DNA of 64,000 nucleotides. It comes from UBA1672 sp964352665 (GTDB lineage Bacteria; Pseudomonadota; Alphaproteobacteria; Micavibrionales; Micavibrionaceae). How positions within the stretch are numbered: position 1 is the first letter of the stretch; each line of letters begins with the position of its first letter. The stretch is from NCBI GenBank assembly GCA_964352665.1, contig CAYGSJ010000005.1, positions 131,308 through 195,307 on the forward strand. The letters run 5' to 3'. Of this stretch, positions 52,811 to 61,266 are shown piece by piece. The notes under the pieces were generated by a model, which worked only from the letters and a program-made list of their open reading frames with translations, was not told the origin of the DNA and made no database searches. The position numbers and the translations under genes were made by a program.

Positions 52811-54183
52811 CTCAGGCTTCTGCTTCTAAATTACCAGAATTGTTTGTTGATGTGCTTGAAGATGGACAAAAAGCGCGATCTGATTGGATGCCATGCTATA
52901 TTGGCTACAATCTAGAATTCAAGTTGAATGCTTTAAAATCCTATTGTTTTGCAAATTGGAATTCAAAACTTTACGACCTGTTGCTGTTGGCTGCAGCTGT
53001 TGAATACTGTGATAAAGTCCGTATTCGCTATAAGAGTGGGTGGGGCAGAAAAATCAATTTAAGATTACCCGTACATGATCTTTATGATTGGAATCAAAGA
53101 GAGGTCTCTGATGCATTATTGGATTGTCTGAATTTTTTGACTGGTGATATTTGGAACATCTCATTTTATCAAAGAAAGAAAGAAGAAATTCGCCCTCAGC
53201 AAGAAAACTTGTCTTTTCCTCAAAACGCTCATTCAATCGTCGCGTACAGTGATGGAATGGACTCCAAATGTGTTGGGATTATTTCCAATGAAAGTTTAGG
53301 TGAAAAACTGATCCGGATAAGGGTTGGAACCAAAAAAGATGATAAACCGAAAGATAAAAAAGAACCTTTTACTGCGCTACCCTATAAAGTGAAAACTCAT
53401 ATCCTGAATAATGAAAGTTCTGTCAGAAGCAGGGGCTTCAGGTTTGCAGCCGTAAGTGCTGTCGCTGCCTATTTAGTTAATGCTAAAGAGATTATTATTC
53501 CGGAAAGTGGTCAGGGAGCTCTTGGCCCGGCTCTTCTTCGAGTTGGTCACATATATGCTGATTACCGCAATCATCCGGCGTTTACCAACCGCATGGAGAA
53601 ATTTATAAAGCAGCTTTTTGATTACGATCTGAAATATGTGTTCCCACGAATATGGAACACTAAAGGTGAAACTTTAAGAGAAGCAAACAGAATAAATCCA
53701 GATAATTTATGGCAAGAAACATGGTCTTGTTGGCAAGGCGCTCGCCAAGTTTCCGTGAATGGTAAAAAAAGGCAATGTGGCATTTGTGCCGCATGTCTTT
53801 TACGGCGAATGAGTGTGCACGTGGCAAATGAAAACGAAGATGACGACCGATACATATGGAGTGATTTAGGTGCTGAGACTTTTGAAAAGGGAGCCCACCC
53901 TGATTTTAAGCAGATAACTCCAGCGCAAAAAGAATATGCAATTGCAGGAGTTTTACACTTAGATCATCTAGCTTCACTACATTCTAATTCCGCACACCAG
54001 CACAGCTTGAAAAGACATGCGGCACAAATTGCTCATCATCTTTCTACAGATCCTGAAGAAACTCTTATAAACCTACAGGCAATGCTTGAAAAACACGCCC
54101 ATGAATGGAATGCGTTTCTATCCTGCTTGGGAGACCAAAGTTTTGTTCAACAGTGGGCACACCATAGAAATGAACGGAAATAA
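52807..54183 (+). CDS. QueC/QatC-like PP-loop enzyme with zinc site
   Basis: A 458-aa protein with a large N-terminal region (about 1-140), then the PP-loop AYSDGMDSKC (SDGMDS at 148-153, a variant of SGGLDS), and the four cysteines C308, C324, C327 and C330 in the QueC arrangement C...CxxCxxC (RQCGICAACLLRR). QueC makes 7-cyano-7-deazaguanine; the long version with extra N- and C-terminal parts matches QatC-type defence proteins, thought to modify a protein or nucleic acid by adenylation chemistry. It overlaps the upstream gene by 4 nt. True substrate unknown. Confidence 0.88.
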   Translation: MTQASASKLPELFVDVLEDGQKARSDWMPCYIGYNLEFKLNALKSYCFANWNSKLYDLLLLAAAVEYCDKVRIRYKSGWGRKINLRLPVHDLYDWNQREVSDALLDCLNFLTGDIWNISFYQRKKEEIRPQQENLSFPQNAHSIVAYSDGMDSKCVGIISNESLGEKLIRIRVGTKKDDKPKDKKEPFTALPYKVKTHILNNESSVRSRGFRFAAVSAVAAYLVNAKEIIIPESGQGALGPALLRVGHIYADYRNHPAFTNRMEKFIKQLFDYDLKYVFPRIWNTKGETLREANRINPDNLWQETWSCWQGARQVSVNGKKRQCGICAACLLRRMSVHVANENEDDDRYIWSDLGAETFEKGAHPDFKQITPAQKEYAIAGVLHLDHLASLHSNSAHQHSLKRHAAQIAHHLSTDPEETLINLQAMLEKHAHEWNAFLSCLGDQSFVQQWAHHRNERK

Positions 54184-54184
54184 T

Positions 54185-55354
54185 ATGCAAGAAATTTCGT
54201 CAATAGAATTAGGAGAAAGGCTAAAGGTTGCCCGGGAAACTGCCAAACTGAAGCAAGCCGAGGCAGCAGAGAAGGCTAGTATGGCACGAACTACCCTTGT
54301 TTCGATAGAGCAAGGACAACGCCGAGCGCGGGTGCAAGAAGTGCAAGCCTTTGCTAAGATATACGGTGTATCAATTAACGCTCTCTTGCGAAATGAATCT
54401 GTGCACGTTGATCTTATTCCCAGATTTCGCAAGCTCATCGGTAATTCCGATCCAACCGTCGAGGCTGCTGCTAAGTTAATGAATGATCTTGTAAGAGCAG
54501 AGGTGGAGTTAGAAAATTTACTGGGTGTAAAAAGAATTAGAAATTATCCCCCAGAACGCCCTGTTTTACTCGGAAATGTAAGAGCCCAAGCTGAGCAAGA
54601 TGCTCAAGAGCTTCGTCAATGGCTGGGTTTAGGGTTGAGTCCAATTTCTGATGTCTTATCTTTGTTGGAGCTGCAATTAGGTGTGCGGGTTTATTTGCGC
54701 CGTTTGGAAGGAAAAATATCAGGCTTGTTTGCTTATGATGATGCTATTGGCGCTTGTATTTTAATTAACGCAAGCCATCCCAAAGAACGTAGAAATCAAT
54801 CTGGCGCACATGAACTGGCTCATTTTATATCAACTCGTAATAAACCAGAGTTTTATAACCATCAAGAATTCGAAAACTCTAGGGAGGAAAGGTATGCTGA
54901 TACTTTTGCAAGAGCATTCTTAACTCCTGCGCGTGCTGTGATGCAAAAATTTAAAGAGATTACTGCGGGCTCAACTCATTTGACACGCCGTCATATCATA
55001 ATTCTTGCGCATTTTTTCTATGTATCTCGAGAGGCTATCGTTAGAAGGCTTGAAGAATTAGGGTTGGCAAAAAAAGGCACCTGGGATTGGTTCTGCAATA
55101 ACGGCGGTATTACCGACGAACAAGCCCAGGAGGTCTTAGGGGCGGCTTGGGACAACAGTAAGGTAGGCGATGACAGACAGCTGTCCTTGCGACTTTACCT
55201 GTTGTGTTCGGAGGCTTGGAATAGAGGATTCTTAAGCGAGGGACAATTATCACAACTTATGCATATATCCAGAATAGAACTCCGTGAAATTTTAGACAGT
55301 ATAAATGATTATGATGAGGGTGAGGCTAATGACTTTGTTAAGCTGCCTCACTGA
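54185..55354 (+). CDS. XRE-family regulator with ImmA/IrrE metallopeptidase domain
   Basis: A 389-aa protein. A helix-turn-helix of the XRE type covers about 8-66 (LGERLKVARETAKLKQAEAAEKA), then a linker, and a COG2856/ImmA zinc peptidase with HELAH at 209-213 and the downstream glutamate in EERYADTFARAFLTPA. Such fusions act as repressors that respond to DNA damage or phage by self- or partner cleavage, and typically pair with a toxin. The start at ATG 54185 lies 1 nt after the upstream stop. Likely binds the TGACATTGTCA operator. Confidence 0.9.
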   Translation: MQEISSIELGERLKVARETAKLKQAEAAEKASMARTTLVSIEQGQRRARVQEVQAFAKIYGVSINALLRNESVHVDLIPRFRKLIGNSDPTVEAAAKLMNDLVRAEVELENLLGVKRIRNYPPERPVLLGNVRAQAEQDAQELRQWLGLGLSPISDVLSLLELQLGVRVYLRRLEGKISGLFAYDDAIGACILINASHPKERRNQSGAHELAHFISTRNKPEFYNHQEFENSREERYADTFARAFLTPARAVMQKFKEITAGSTHLTRRHIIILAHFFYVSREAIVRRLEELGLAKKGTWDWFCNNGGITDEQAQEVLGAAWDNSKVGDDRQLSLRLYLLCSEAWNRGFLSEGQLSQLMHISRIELREILDSINDYDEGEANDFVKLPH

Positions 55355-55946
55355 TGGCAACAGCAGTTTGATTGTGGACACAAGCGTTGCTATTAACCTG
55401 AATGCAACGCAGTTTTCCGAACAAATTATCAAGGCGTTTGATATCCCGTTCTTAATGACGGATATTGCCTATGGGGAGCTTTCGTCAGGGTATAATGACG
55501 TAAACCTTATTAATGACCTTGCTGGTAAAGATCTTTTAAAAATTGTGCCTCTATGTTCTGCTGGGGAAGAGGTTTTTCTTAGTCTGGTGAGTGGGCAAGC
55601 ATCCAAAACCTTGGATGATGGTGAAGCAGCAACCATAGCTTTTTCTCATATAACAAATTCGATGGTTGCGATAGATGAAAAAAAAGCTACAAGTCTATGT
55701 AAAGAAGATTATCCATCATTAGATGTGGTTTCGATGATCGATATTCTTTCTCATCCAAATGTATTGGACTCTCTTGGTGAGAAAAATTTGTCAGAAGCTG
55801 TGTATAATGCTTTGAGAACAGCGCGCATGCGTGTTCCTCTTGATCAAGTTGAATGGGTTTTAAAGGTTGTAGGATCTGATAAAGCATCAGAATGCCCAAG
55901 CCTTCCAAGAAAAGCTAAACAGAATTTAGAGAAAATATTTGCTTAG
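55329..55946 (+). CDS. PIN-domain ribonuclease-like protein
   Basis: A 205-aa PIN-fold protein. Acidic residues match the PIN active site: D17 in VDTSVAINL, E50 in AYGELSSG, D97 and E99 in LDDGEAATIA, D116 in VAIDEKKA. It overlaps the upstream XRE-ImmA gene by 26 nt with a good GAGG site, so the two are a unit, like the known XRE-COG2856/PIN (DUF4411-type) toxin-antitoxin pairs. Expected activity is RNA cleavage that stops growth on infection. C-terminal 60 residues are basic and may bind RNA. Confidence 0.87.
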   Translation: MTLLSCLTDGNSSLIVDTSVAINLNATQFSEQIIKAFDIPFLMTDIAYGELSSGYNDVNLINDLAGKDLLKIVPLCSAGEEVFLSLVSGQASKTLDDGEAATIAFSHITNSMVAIDEKKATSLCKEDYPSLDVVSMIDILSHPNVLDSLGEKNLSEAVYNALRTARMRVPLDQVEWVLKVVGSDKASECPSLPRKAKQNLEKIFA

Positions 55947-55954
55947 GATAAAAC

Positions 55955-57547
55955 ATGATAAATGTACAAATTATACCGCGTGGAAGCTCTCCTCCTGATC
56001 AAGGTATAAACACCGCATATTTGGTGATAGATTGGTGGAATGATTTTTCATTCGTAACTATGTTTTATCTCTATATACATGATGAAGCAGGAATAAAACA
56101 CGATATTGGAAATATTAAGATAGGTTTTACTGGTCAGGATATTTCTAAGTCTACGCACTCAACTTTAGAGACAAACTTTAACGCACTACCAAACAATTAT
56201 TTTTCTCTGGGGCAAGATATTGAATACTATCAGAACTTATCCTCTCTTTCCCCTCAGTTAAAAGAAGGGGTGCTGAATTCTTTGAACGATATGGTGTTTA
56301 ATTCCACATTCATAGAATTGGCACAGGATGAAGATGTATTTAAAACCTCGCTTCTACGTGATGTAAGCCTTTCTGTTATAAAGGGGCAGTATAACAGGGT
56401 TCTGGCAGGGCAGCCGCCTCTTACTGACTTCAAATTCTCTTTTGTGCGTACAGAACAAAATAATATGTCTGGGATAGAGTTGAATTTTAAGGTAGGGGCA
56501 AGCTCAACACCTAGCACCAATATTCACGCGATTATTGGTAGAAACGGTGTTGGGAAGACCACGTTACTTAATAATATGATTGATGCCATTACAAAAACGG
56601 AAATAACTGAATGTGGCTTTTATTCTGAAAAATTATTTGAGCAGCAACTTATTGATAAGGATTACTTTAGCAGTCTTGTTTCTGTTTCATTTAGTGCATT
56701 TGACCCTTTTGAACCTCCTCATGAGCAACCAGATCCGTCAAAAGGAACATGCTATTTTTATGTGGGATTGAAAGATGTAGAGAACCCGGAAACACATCGC
56801 ACGATCGCTACTTTGCAAGAAGATTGTATCAAAGCGCTAACCGACTGCTTTCGACATAAAGACAAGACAAGACGCTGGCATGCGGCAATTAATAAACTAA
56901 GTTCCGATGAAAATTTTGATTACATGGGTTTAAGGATTTTAGAAGAAAAATATCAGCAGTTGCGTAATCAAATGGCTCATATGCAATCAGATGCCAGAGC
57001 TTTTAGGGCGCAATATTATGAGAATGTCCGCCCCTATTTAAATAGGATGAGTTCAGGTCATGCCATTGTACTGTTGACCATTACTAAGTTGGTTGCAACC
57101 GTTGAAGAAAAAACTCTGGTTCTTTTGGATGAGCCAGAAAGTCATTTACACCCCCCTCTCTTGTCTGCTTTTGTTCGTGCACTCAGTGATCTCTTATATG
57201 ATCGTAATGGCGTAGCGATCATTGCCACTCATTCTCCGGTGGTTCTACAAGAAGTCCCTCAATCATGTGTTTCGAAAATCAACCGTGTGGGGCTATCAAC
57301 CACAAGCAGGCGACCTGATATAGAAACTTTTGGCGAAAATGTAGGAACTTTGACAAGAGAAGTGTTCGGCTTAGAAGTATCAAAATCCGGCTTTCATGAT
57401 TTGCTAACAAAATCCGTAGAGGGAGGGGGAACATACCATGAGATACTTGAAAAATATAATGACCAGCTTGGAATAGAGGGGCGGACTATTCTCAAGGCTT
57501 TGGTTGTTCATCGTGATGGAGGGATAAATCATGATGCGAATGAATGA
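55955..57547 (+). CDS. ABC-type ATPase, PtuA-like (Septu)
   Basis: A 530-aa P-loop ATPase of the SMC/OLD-like ABC branch. Walker A is GRNGVGKT at 195-202, the signature motif is NRMSSGHA near 365, Walker B is LVLLDEPESHLHPP with E393 catalytic, and the H-loop is IIATHSPVVLQ. The first ~180 residues form an N-terminal domain of unknown fold. It overlaps the HNH nuclease gene by 17 nt, the layout of Septu PtuA-PtuB. It probably senses infection and controls the nuclease. Confidence 0.9.
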   Translation: MINVQIIPRGSSPPDQGINTAYLVIDWWNDFSFVTMFYLYIHDEAGIKHDIGNIKIGFTGQDISKSTHSTLETNFNALPNNYFSLGQDIEYYQNLSSLSPQLKEGVLNSLNDMVFNSTFIELAQDEDVFKTSLLRDVSLSVIKGQYNRVLAGQPPLTDFKFSFVRTEQNNMSGIELNFKVGASSTPSTNIHAIIGRNGVGKTTLLNNMIDAITKTEITECGFYSEKLFEQQLIDKDYFSSLVSVSFSAFDPFEPPHEQPDPSKGTCYFYVGLKDVENPETHRTIATLQEDCIKALTDCFRHKDKTRRWHAAINKLSSDENFDYMGLRILEEKYQQLRNQMAHMQSDARAFRAQYYENVRPYLNRMSSGHAIVLLTITKLVATVEEKTLVLLDEPESHLHPPLLSAFVRALSDLLYDRNGVAIIATHSPVVLQEVPQSCVSKINRVGLSTTSRRPDIETFGENVGTLTREVFGLEVSKSGFHDLLTKSVEGGGTYHEILEKYNDQLGIEGRTILKALVVHRDGGINHDANE

Positions 57548-58373
57548 GCCTAATATAACGTACGCTCAATCGTTACAGGCGTGTAAGGATGGTATAGAAA
57601 GAAATGACTCTCTTTTAGAAAAGCTCAATGAGGGTGATGCCGCATTACATACTAACGCCGAAAATTATCGCATGCATGCTATGGACGCCACTCTGTATAC
57701 GGTGGTTCGTGTGCAAGGTGATAACCCTGCGGTAGTAATAAACCTTACGAAAAATGATTTAAAAAAATTGTATGAAACCTATTTCAGAGATAAGCAACCG
57801 GGCAGAAATTTTTATGATGCGTTGTTAGCTTCTGCGGATGAGAAGTGTCCGTTTTGTGGAGGTATTGGCCGCCCCAGAAATTTGGATCATTTCATGCCCA
57901 AGGCTCATTTTCCGCAATTTTCTGTTTTGCCTTTAAACCTTATACCATCTTGTCGCGATTGTAATATGGACGGTAAAGGTCAAGCTTTTGCAGAAACAGC
58001 AGAGAAGCAAATTCTTCACCCGTTTTTAGATGCGCCCCACTTTTTTGAGGAGCAATGGCTTTTTGCTAGATACATAACAGAGAACGGTGATGAACCTAAT
58101 ACCATTCTGTATTATGTAGAACCACCAGATTTTTGGAGCGACACAGATAAAGCACGAGTAAGGCAGCATTTTGTAGATTTTGATATAGCTAAAAGGTTTG
58201 CAACGGTAGCATCTTCAGCTCTAACTGAAGTTGAGGCTCAGCGAGAAGCGTTCTTATTAGTAGATACAATGGCCAGCTTTAAACAAACTATATTGCAGCC
58301 AGTTATAAATACGGCGCCTTTTGTTAATTATTGGAAACGTGTGATGTATCTAGCGCTTTTGAGGGATTTATAA
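57531..58373 (+). CDS. HNH nuclease, PtuB-like (Septu)
   Basis: A 280-aa protein with a zinc-bearing HNH domain at about 104-150: C106/C109 (CPFCGG), the catalytic D119-H120 (NLDHFMPKAHF), N136 (PLNLIPSC) and C141/C144 (CRDC). The remaining N- and C-terminal parts are helical. Together with the ATPase gene that it overlaps it matches a Septu-type pair in which ATPase and HNH nuclease form an abortive or phage-targeting complex. GGAGGG lies before ATG 57531; a shorter start at 57540 is possible. Confidence 0.89.
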   Translation: MMRMNEPNITYAQSLQACKDGIERNDSLLEKLNEGDAALHTNAENYRMHAMDATLYTVVRVQGDNPAVVINLTKNDLKKLYETYFRDKQPGRNFYDALLASADEKCPFCGGIGRPRNLDHFMPKAHFPQFSVLPLNLIPSCRDCNMDGKGQAFAETAEKQILHPFLDAPHFFEEQWLFARYITENGDEPNTILYYVEPPDFWSDTDKARVRQHFVDFDIAKRFATVASSALTEVEAQREAFLLVDTMASFKQTILQPVINTAPFVNYWKRVMYLALLRDL

Positions 58374-58425
58374 GGACATTATTACAAAAGATGGAATAGC
58401 GTAATCTCGTTTGAATTTGAGCTTA

Positions 58426-58466
58426 CGCACCAGCATAAATATTGAATCTATATCGATGCTGGTGCG
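58426..58466. terminator. Hairpin downstream of the defence operon
   Basis: Perfect 11-bp inverted repeat CGCACCAGCAT (58426-58436) and ATGCTGGTGCG (58456-58466) with a 19-nt loop, 50 nt after the last defence gene and 20 nt before the stop of the converging gene. It lacks a T run, so it is a weak terminator or an RNA-stabilising element. Confidence 0.45.
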
Positions 58467-58485
58467 CTTTGGTTCATATGCTGAT

Positions 58486-59172
58486 CTAGGAGCTGCTACC
58501 ATAACGCAGCTCAGGATCAACCCAGTCGTCATTGATCTCACCTTCAACAAAAACATCAGGTTTGGCGTAGCCGTTTTTTCCAACAATCTGTTGGAGGTTA
58601 ATTGTCATGGCCATGTCTATCTTGTCACCACAAAATGGTCGTTCTGTACCTGCGTCGCCACTATACTGACCTGTGACAACCATCGTTATGCCGTAATCCG
58701 TTTCATCGATTTCAATCTCGATGTCTTCACACCATCCTAAGCCAAAATCGGCATTTGTTTCGGCCATGACACCAGAAAGCTGGTCCAAGATCAGATGATC
58801 TTGTTCATGAAGATAAATATCAGTGATGTATTCTTCGAGAGAAGCGCATACCCAGGCATCTCCTAAAAACTTTCTTTCTGATTTCAGAATAGAAACCAGT
58901 TCCTGAATGAGGCTGCGACTGTCCGGAAAAGCGGCTGGCAGGTCTTGCAAACATTGGCGCCTTTGATCAATAAATTCAGGGTTCACAATGAGAACGCTAG
59001 CTTGATCAAGGTTTTCTATAGAGTAAAGAGTGTCCGTTAACATGGCGGCTTTGGATTGATGGCCGAAGAACGCGGCAACAAGTTCATGAGCATGTGATGC
59101 CCGTAGTTTAATGCCATAGTCACTGGCAAAAGTACGCAGATGATCTGCACAAAGTTTTGATATGGTTTGCAT
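58486..59172 (-). CDS. Hypothetical protein with glyoxalase-related-like N-terminus (228 aa)
   Basis: The N-terminal helices (LRTFASDYGIKLRASHAHELVAAFFGHQSKAAML, shortened here by position 13-46) resemble the glyoxalase-related protein domain seen in mobile-element proteins, in which a short HELVA-type motif precedes a variable region. The remaining part is acidic with no recognised motif. GGAGG lies 6 nt before ATG 59172. It converges on the defence operon. Function unknown. Confidence 0.6.
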   Translation of the reverse strand: MQTISKLCADHLRTFASDYGIKLRASHAHELVAAFFGHQSKAAMLTDTLYSIENLDQASVLIVNPEFIDQRRQCLQDLPAAFPDSRSLIQELVSILKSERKFLGDAWVCASLEEYITDIYLHEQDHLILDQLSGVMAETNADFGLGWCEDIEIEIDETDYGITMVVTGQYSGDAGTERPFCGDKIDMAMTINLQQIVGKNGYAKPDVFVEGEINDDWVDPELRYGSSS

Positions 59173-59534
59173 TTGCAACCTCCATTTAAACTGCTGGTCT
59201 TAATTTGGTTGTCGTGAGCGTTTAAAAACAACCATGCCAGCGGTTAAAATAAAGGTTACCTAAAAGGCAGGTTATTAAGTAATAGATGTCGTCTTTTCGG
59301 CCATTCACAACCGGGGCAATCAACTCCTAATAAAACTATATATCAGGGTTACTAGAAATATCAAGTATTCCGTCTCAGTCAATTCCATAAAAGTTTGTGA
59401 TGACATGCCGCATGAGAAACATTTTAGAGTGATAACGTGCAGTACGGAAATATACTGGGGGTGATAAGATCCCGTATAGAAATTATATGAAACTTAATAG
59501 ACTTTTATGACGAATAGCGTAACATGGATTTGAA
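59173..59534. other. Intergenic region, possible end of the island
   Basis: About 360 nt without a gene, RNA or clear repeat. It contains only short patches such as GTTTAAAAACAACC and is the best place to search for the right attachment site. It should also hold the promoter of the copper-efflux genes, but I cannot pick it out. Confidence 0.4.
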
Positions 59535-59912
59535 ATGAGACGAATAACACTTGCATTTTTAACCTTTCTTACTGTGATGCCATCGCTGGTATGCTTCATG
59601 GCGTTTTGTCCAATGCAATCGGCACAAGCTGGCGAACCTGTTTCCTGTCATGAAAAATCCGATGAAAATGAAGACGGTGGCATCATGCTCCTCTCGGATT
59701 GTATGGGCGTTGATTTCTTTGCCCAGACCATAGCCAACGATTTTCAACCTGACCAATCCGTTGATACGCTTGATTTTGCATGGGCAGATATCACTGCCAC
59801 ACAAGGCTTTGAGCCACGCAATATCAATGCGATCCGTGGCCCGCCACCGAGCGCCGACGTCACGATTCCATCTCGGACTCTCTACCTCACCACAAAACGC
59901 CTTCGCATCTAA
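59535..59912 (+). CDS. Small secreted Cys/Asp-rich protein before the efflux operon
   Basis: A 125-aa protein with a signal peptide (MRRITLAFLTFLTVMPSLVC, cleaved near AQAG 33) and a mature region with several Cys and Asp residues (CHEKSDENEDGGIMLLSDC) and the tail EPRNINAIRGPPPSADVT. Such small secreted proteins are often placed before CusCBA-like operons in alphaproteobacteria. A metal-related role is plausible but unproven. A hairpin at 59958-59979 separates it from the TolC-like gene. Confidence 0.65.
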   Translation: MRRITLAFLTFLTVMPSLVCFMAFCPMQSAQAGEPVSCHEKSDENEDGGIMLLSDCMGVDFFAQTIANDFQPDQSVDTLDFAWADITATQGFEPRNINAIRGPPPSADVTIPSRTLYLTTKRLRI

Positions 59913-59957
59913 ATCCTGATCTTTTTGAATGTACCTGTCATCGCCGTATGACGGGCT

Positions 59958-59979
59958 CTAAGTGCGTTTTTAGGCACTT
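59958..59979 (+). other. Small hairpin between the secreted protein gene and the efflux operon
   Basis: TAAGTGC (59958-59964) pairs with GCACTTA (59973-59979) across GTTTTTAG. It has no T run, so it could be an RNA processing or attenuation element 27 nt before the next gene. Confidence 0.35.
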
Positions 59980-60006
59980 ATCGCACCAAAAAAGGAGATC
60001 AGACTC

Positions 60007-61266
60007 ATGCGATTTATACAACATCAGACCCGATTTTTAACAGCTTTTGCTGCTTTATTGATAACCGCGCCCGCCGCGCATGCCGAAACGTTTGAGACCT
60101 ATGTGCAGCGCTTAAGCCAGCACCCGCAAGTCGAGAGCATTTTAGCCGATAGCGAGGCATCCAAGGCACAGGCTGAAGGTGAGCTGGGTCTTCCCGATCC
60201 GATGTTTATGATCGGCGTGGATAATGTACCGATATCGGATCCGGCCTTTGACCGCTTTTTACCAACCTCCAAGGTGATAGGGTTTTCGCAGAGCATCCCC
60301 AACCCTGCCGCGCGGCAAGCCAAATCCGAGCGCTATGAACAGATGTCGGAAAAGCAAAAGCTTATGGCGGATTATACCAATGCACGGCTGCGCTATATGC
60401 TGATCTCCAAGCTGGCCGAATATGAGAGCGTTAAGACGCAAGTCAAATTGATTGGGAAACAGCTTGCCTATTATAAGGAGTTGGAGGACACGTTTAAAGG
60501 TCAGATTGAATCAGGCCGCGCGGTTTATCAGCGTTTTTCTGAAGTGGATGTCGAGCGCGCCGAAGCTGAGCGCAAGCTCAATGATCTGGATGCACGGCTG
60601 ACCTCTACCGAAGCTGAATTTATCCGCCTGATTGATAATGTGCCGGAGATTGATTTGCCGGAGATTCCTGATCTGGCATGGGACAAAAACTCGTCCGCGC
60701 TCTATCCGGTAATGATCGCTGGAGAGGATATCGATATCGCCGAAAAAGGCGTGGGCATTGCCGATGCTGCCTTCTTGCCGAATTTCGGGGTCAACGCCGT
60801 TTATAAACAGCGCGAGGATGGTGACAATGGCAGCTTTGCCGGAGATGACTGGTTTTCGATACAGGCACAGGTGAGTATACCGCTCTGGGCAGACAGTAAT
60901 CAGAAACCCAAACTGAAAGCAGCCAGAGAGCGTGGCCGTAGCGCCAAGTTCGCTTATGACGATGTGCGCCGTCTCTGGGATAGGCAGATGACTTCGCTGC
61001 AAAGCAACCGCGATGCTGCCGCCAAGAATGTTAAAGTTTTGCAGGACAAAGACTGGGCGATGAAAAAGAAGATCGACGCAGCGCAGCGCAATTATGAAGC
61101 CGGAAGTGAAAATCTGGATTCCGTTTTGCTGGCTAGAATTGATCGCCTCAATATTCAAGCGCAACTAGCAGTGGTGAAAGAAATGCATCTCTCCCGCGCG
61201 GCAGAATTTAATTCCAACATCATAGGTGCCTATCAGGAACCAACACTTCAGGAGGTGTCAGAATGA
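60007..61266 (+). CDS. TolC-family outer-membrane factor (CusC-like)
   Basis: A 419-aa precursor with a signal peptide ending AAHA-E (about 27). The mature protein shows long amphipathic helices with two homologous halves typical of TolC (YEQMSEKQKLMADYTNARLR and WDRQMTSLQSNRDAAAKNVK). It is the outer-membrane duct of a tripartite efflux pump. AAGGAG precedes the ATG; the stop overlaps the next ATG by 4 nt. The neighbours identify the system as CusCBA/CzcCBA-type metal export. Confidence 0.9.
   Translation: MRFIQHQTRFLTAFAALLITAPAAHAETFETYVQRLSQHPQVESILADSEASKAQAEGELGLPDPMFMIGVDNVPISDPAFDRFLPTSKVIGFSQSIPNPAARQAKSERYEQMSEKQKLMADYTNARLRYMLISKLAEYESVKTQVKLIGKQLAYYKELEDTFKGQIESGRAVYQRFSEVDVERAEAERKLNDLDARLTSTEAEFIRLIDNVPEIDLPEIPDLAWDKNSSALYPVMIAGEDIDIAEKGVGIADAAFLPNFGVNAVYKQREDGDNGSFAGDDWFSIQAQVSIPLWADSNQKPKLKAARERGRSAKFAYDDVRRLWDRQMTSLQSNRDAAAKNVKVLQDKDWAMKKKIDAAQRNYEAGSENLDSVLLARIDRLNIQAQLAVVKEMHLSRAAEFNSNIIGAYQEPTLQEVSE

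Larger units (their letters stand above)
43097..59500. mobile_element. Genomic island with serine recombinase, RM and defence genes
   Basis: After tRNA-Ser the gene content changes from housekeeping to accessory: a large serine recombinase, DUF2924, restriction-modification, ParB-MTase, DUF5681-like, GIY-YIG and a multi-gene defence operon. Gene directions flip, AT content rises in the defence operon and non-coding spacers lengthen. No phage structural, conjugation or replication genes are seen, so it looks like an integrative defence island. The right boundary is not visible: no repeat of the tRNA 3' end appears up to 59.5 kb, and the copper efflux operon may also belong to it. Confidence 0.65.

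Noticed and set aside
52235..58373. A complete QatABCD system
   Set aside because: Only a QatC-like protein is recognisable; no TatD-type QatD and no QatA-type ATPase at the proper place. The ATPase and HNH pair is closer to Septu.
43097..59500. Prophage
   Set aside because: No capsid, portal, tail or lysis genes are seen, although the DUF5681-like and ParB-methylase genes are often found in prophages.
43007..59535. tRNA-Ser 3' end as the attachment site
   Set aside because: No copy of the T-arm/acceptor segment was found in the remainder of the window, and large serine recombinases usually do not use tRNA 3' ends.
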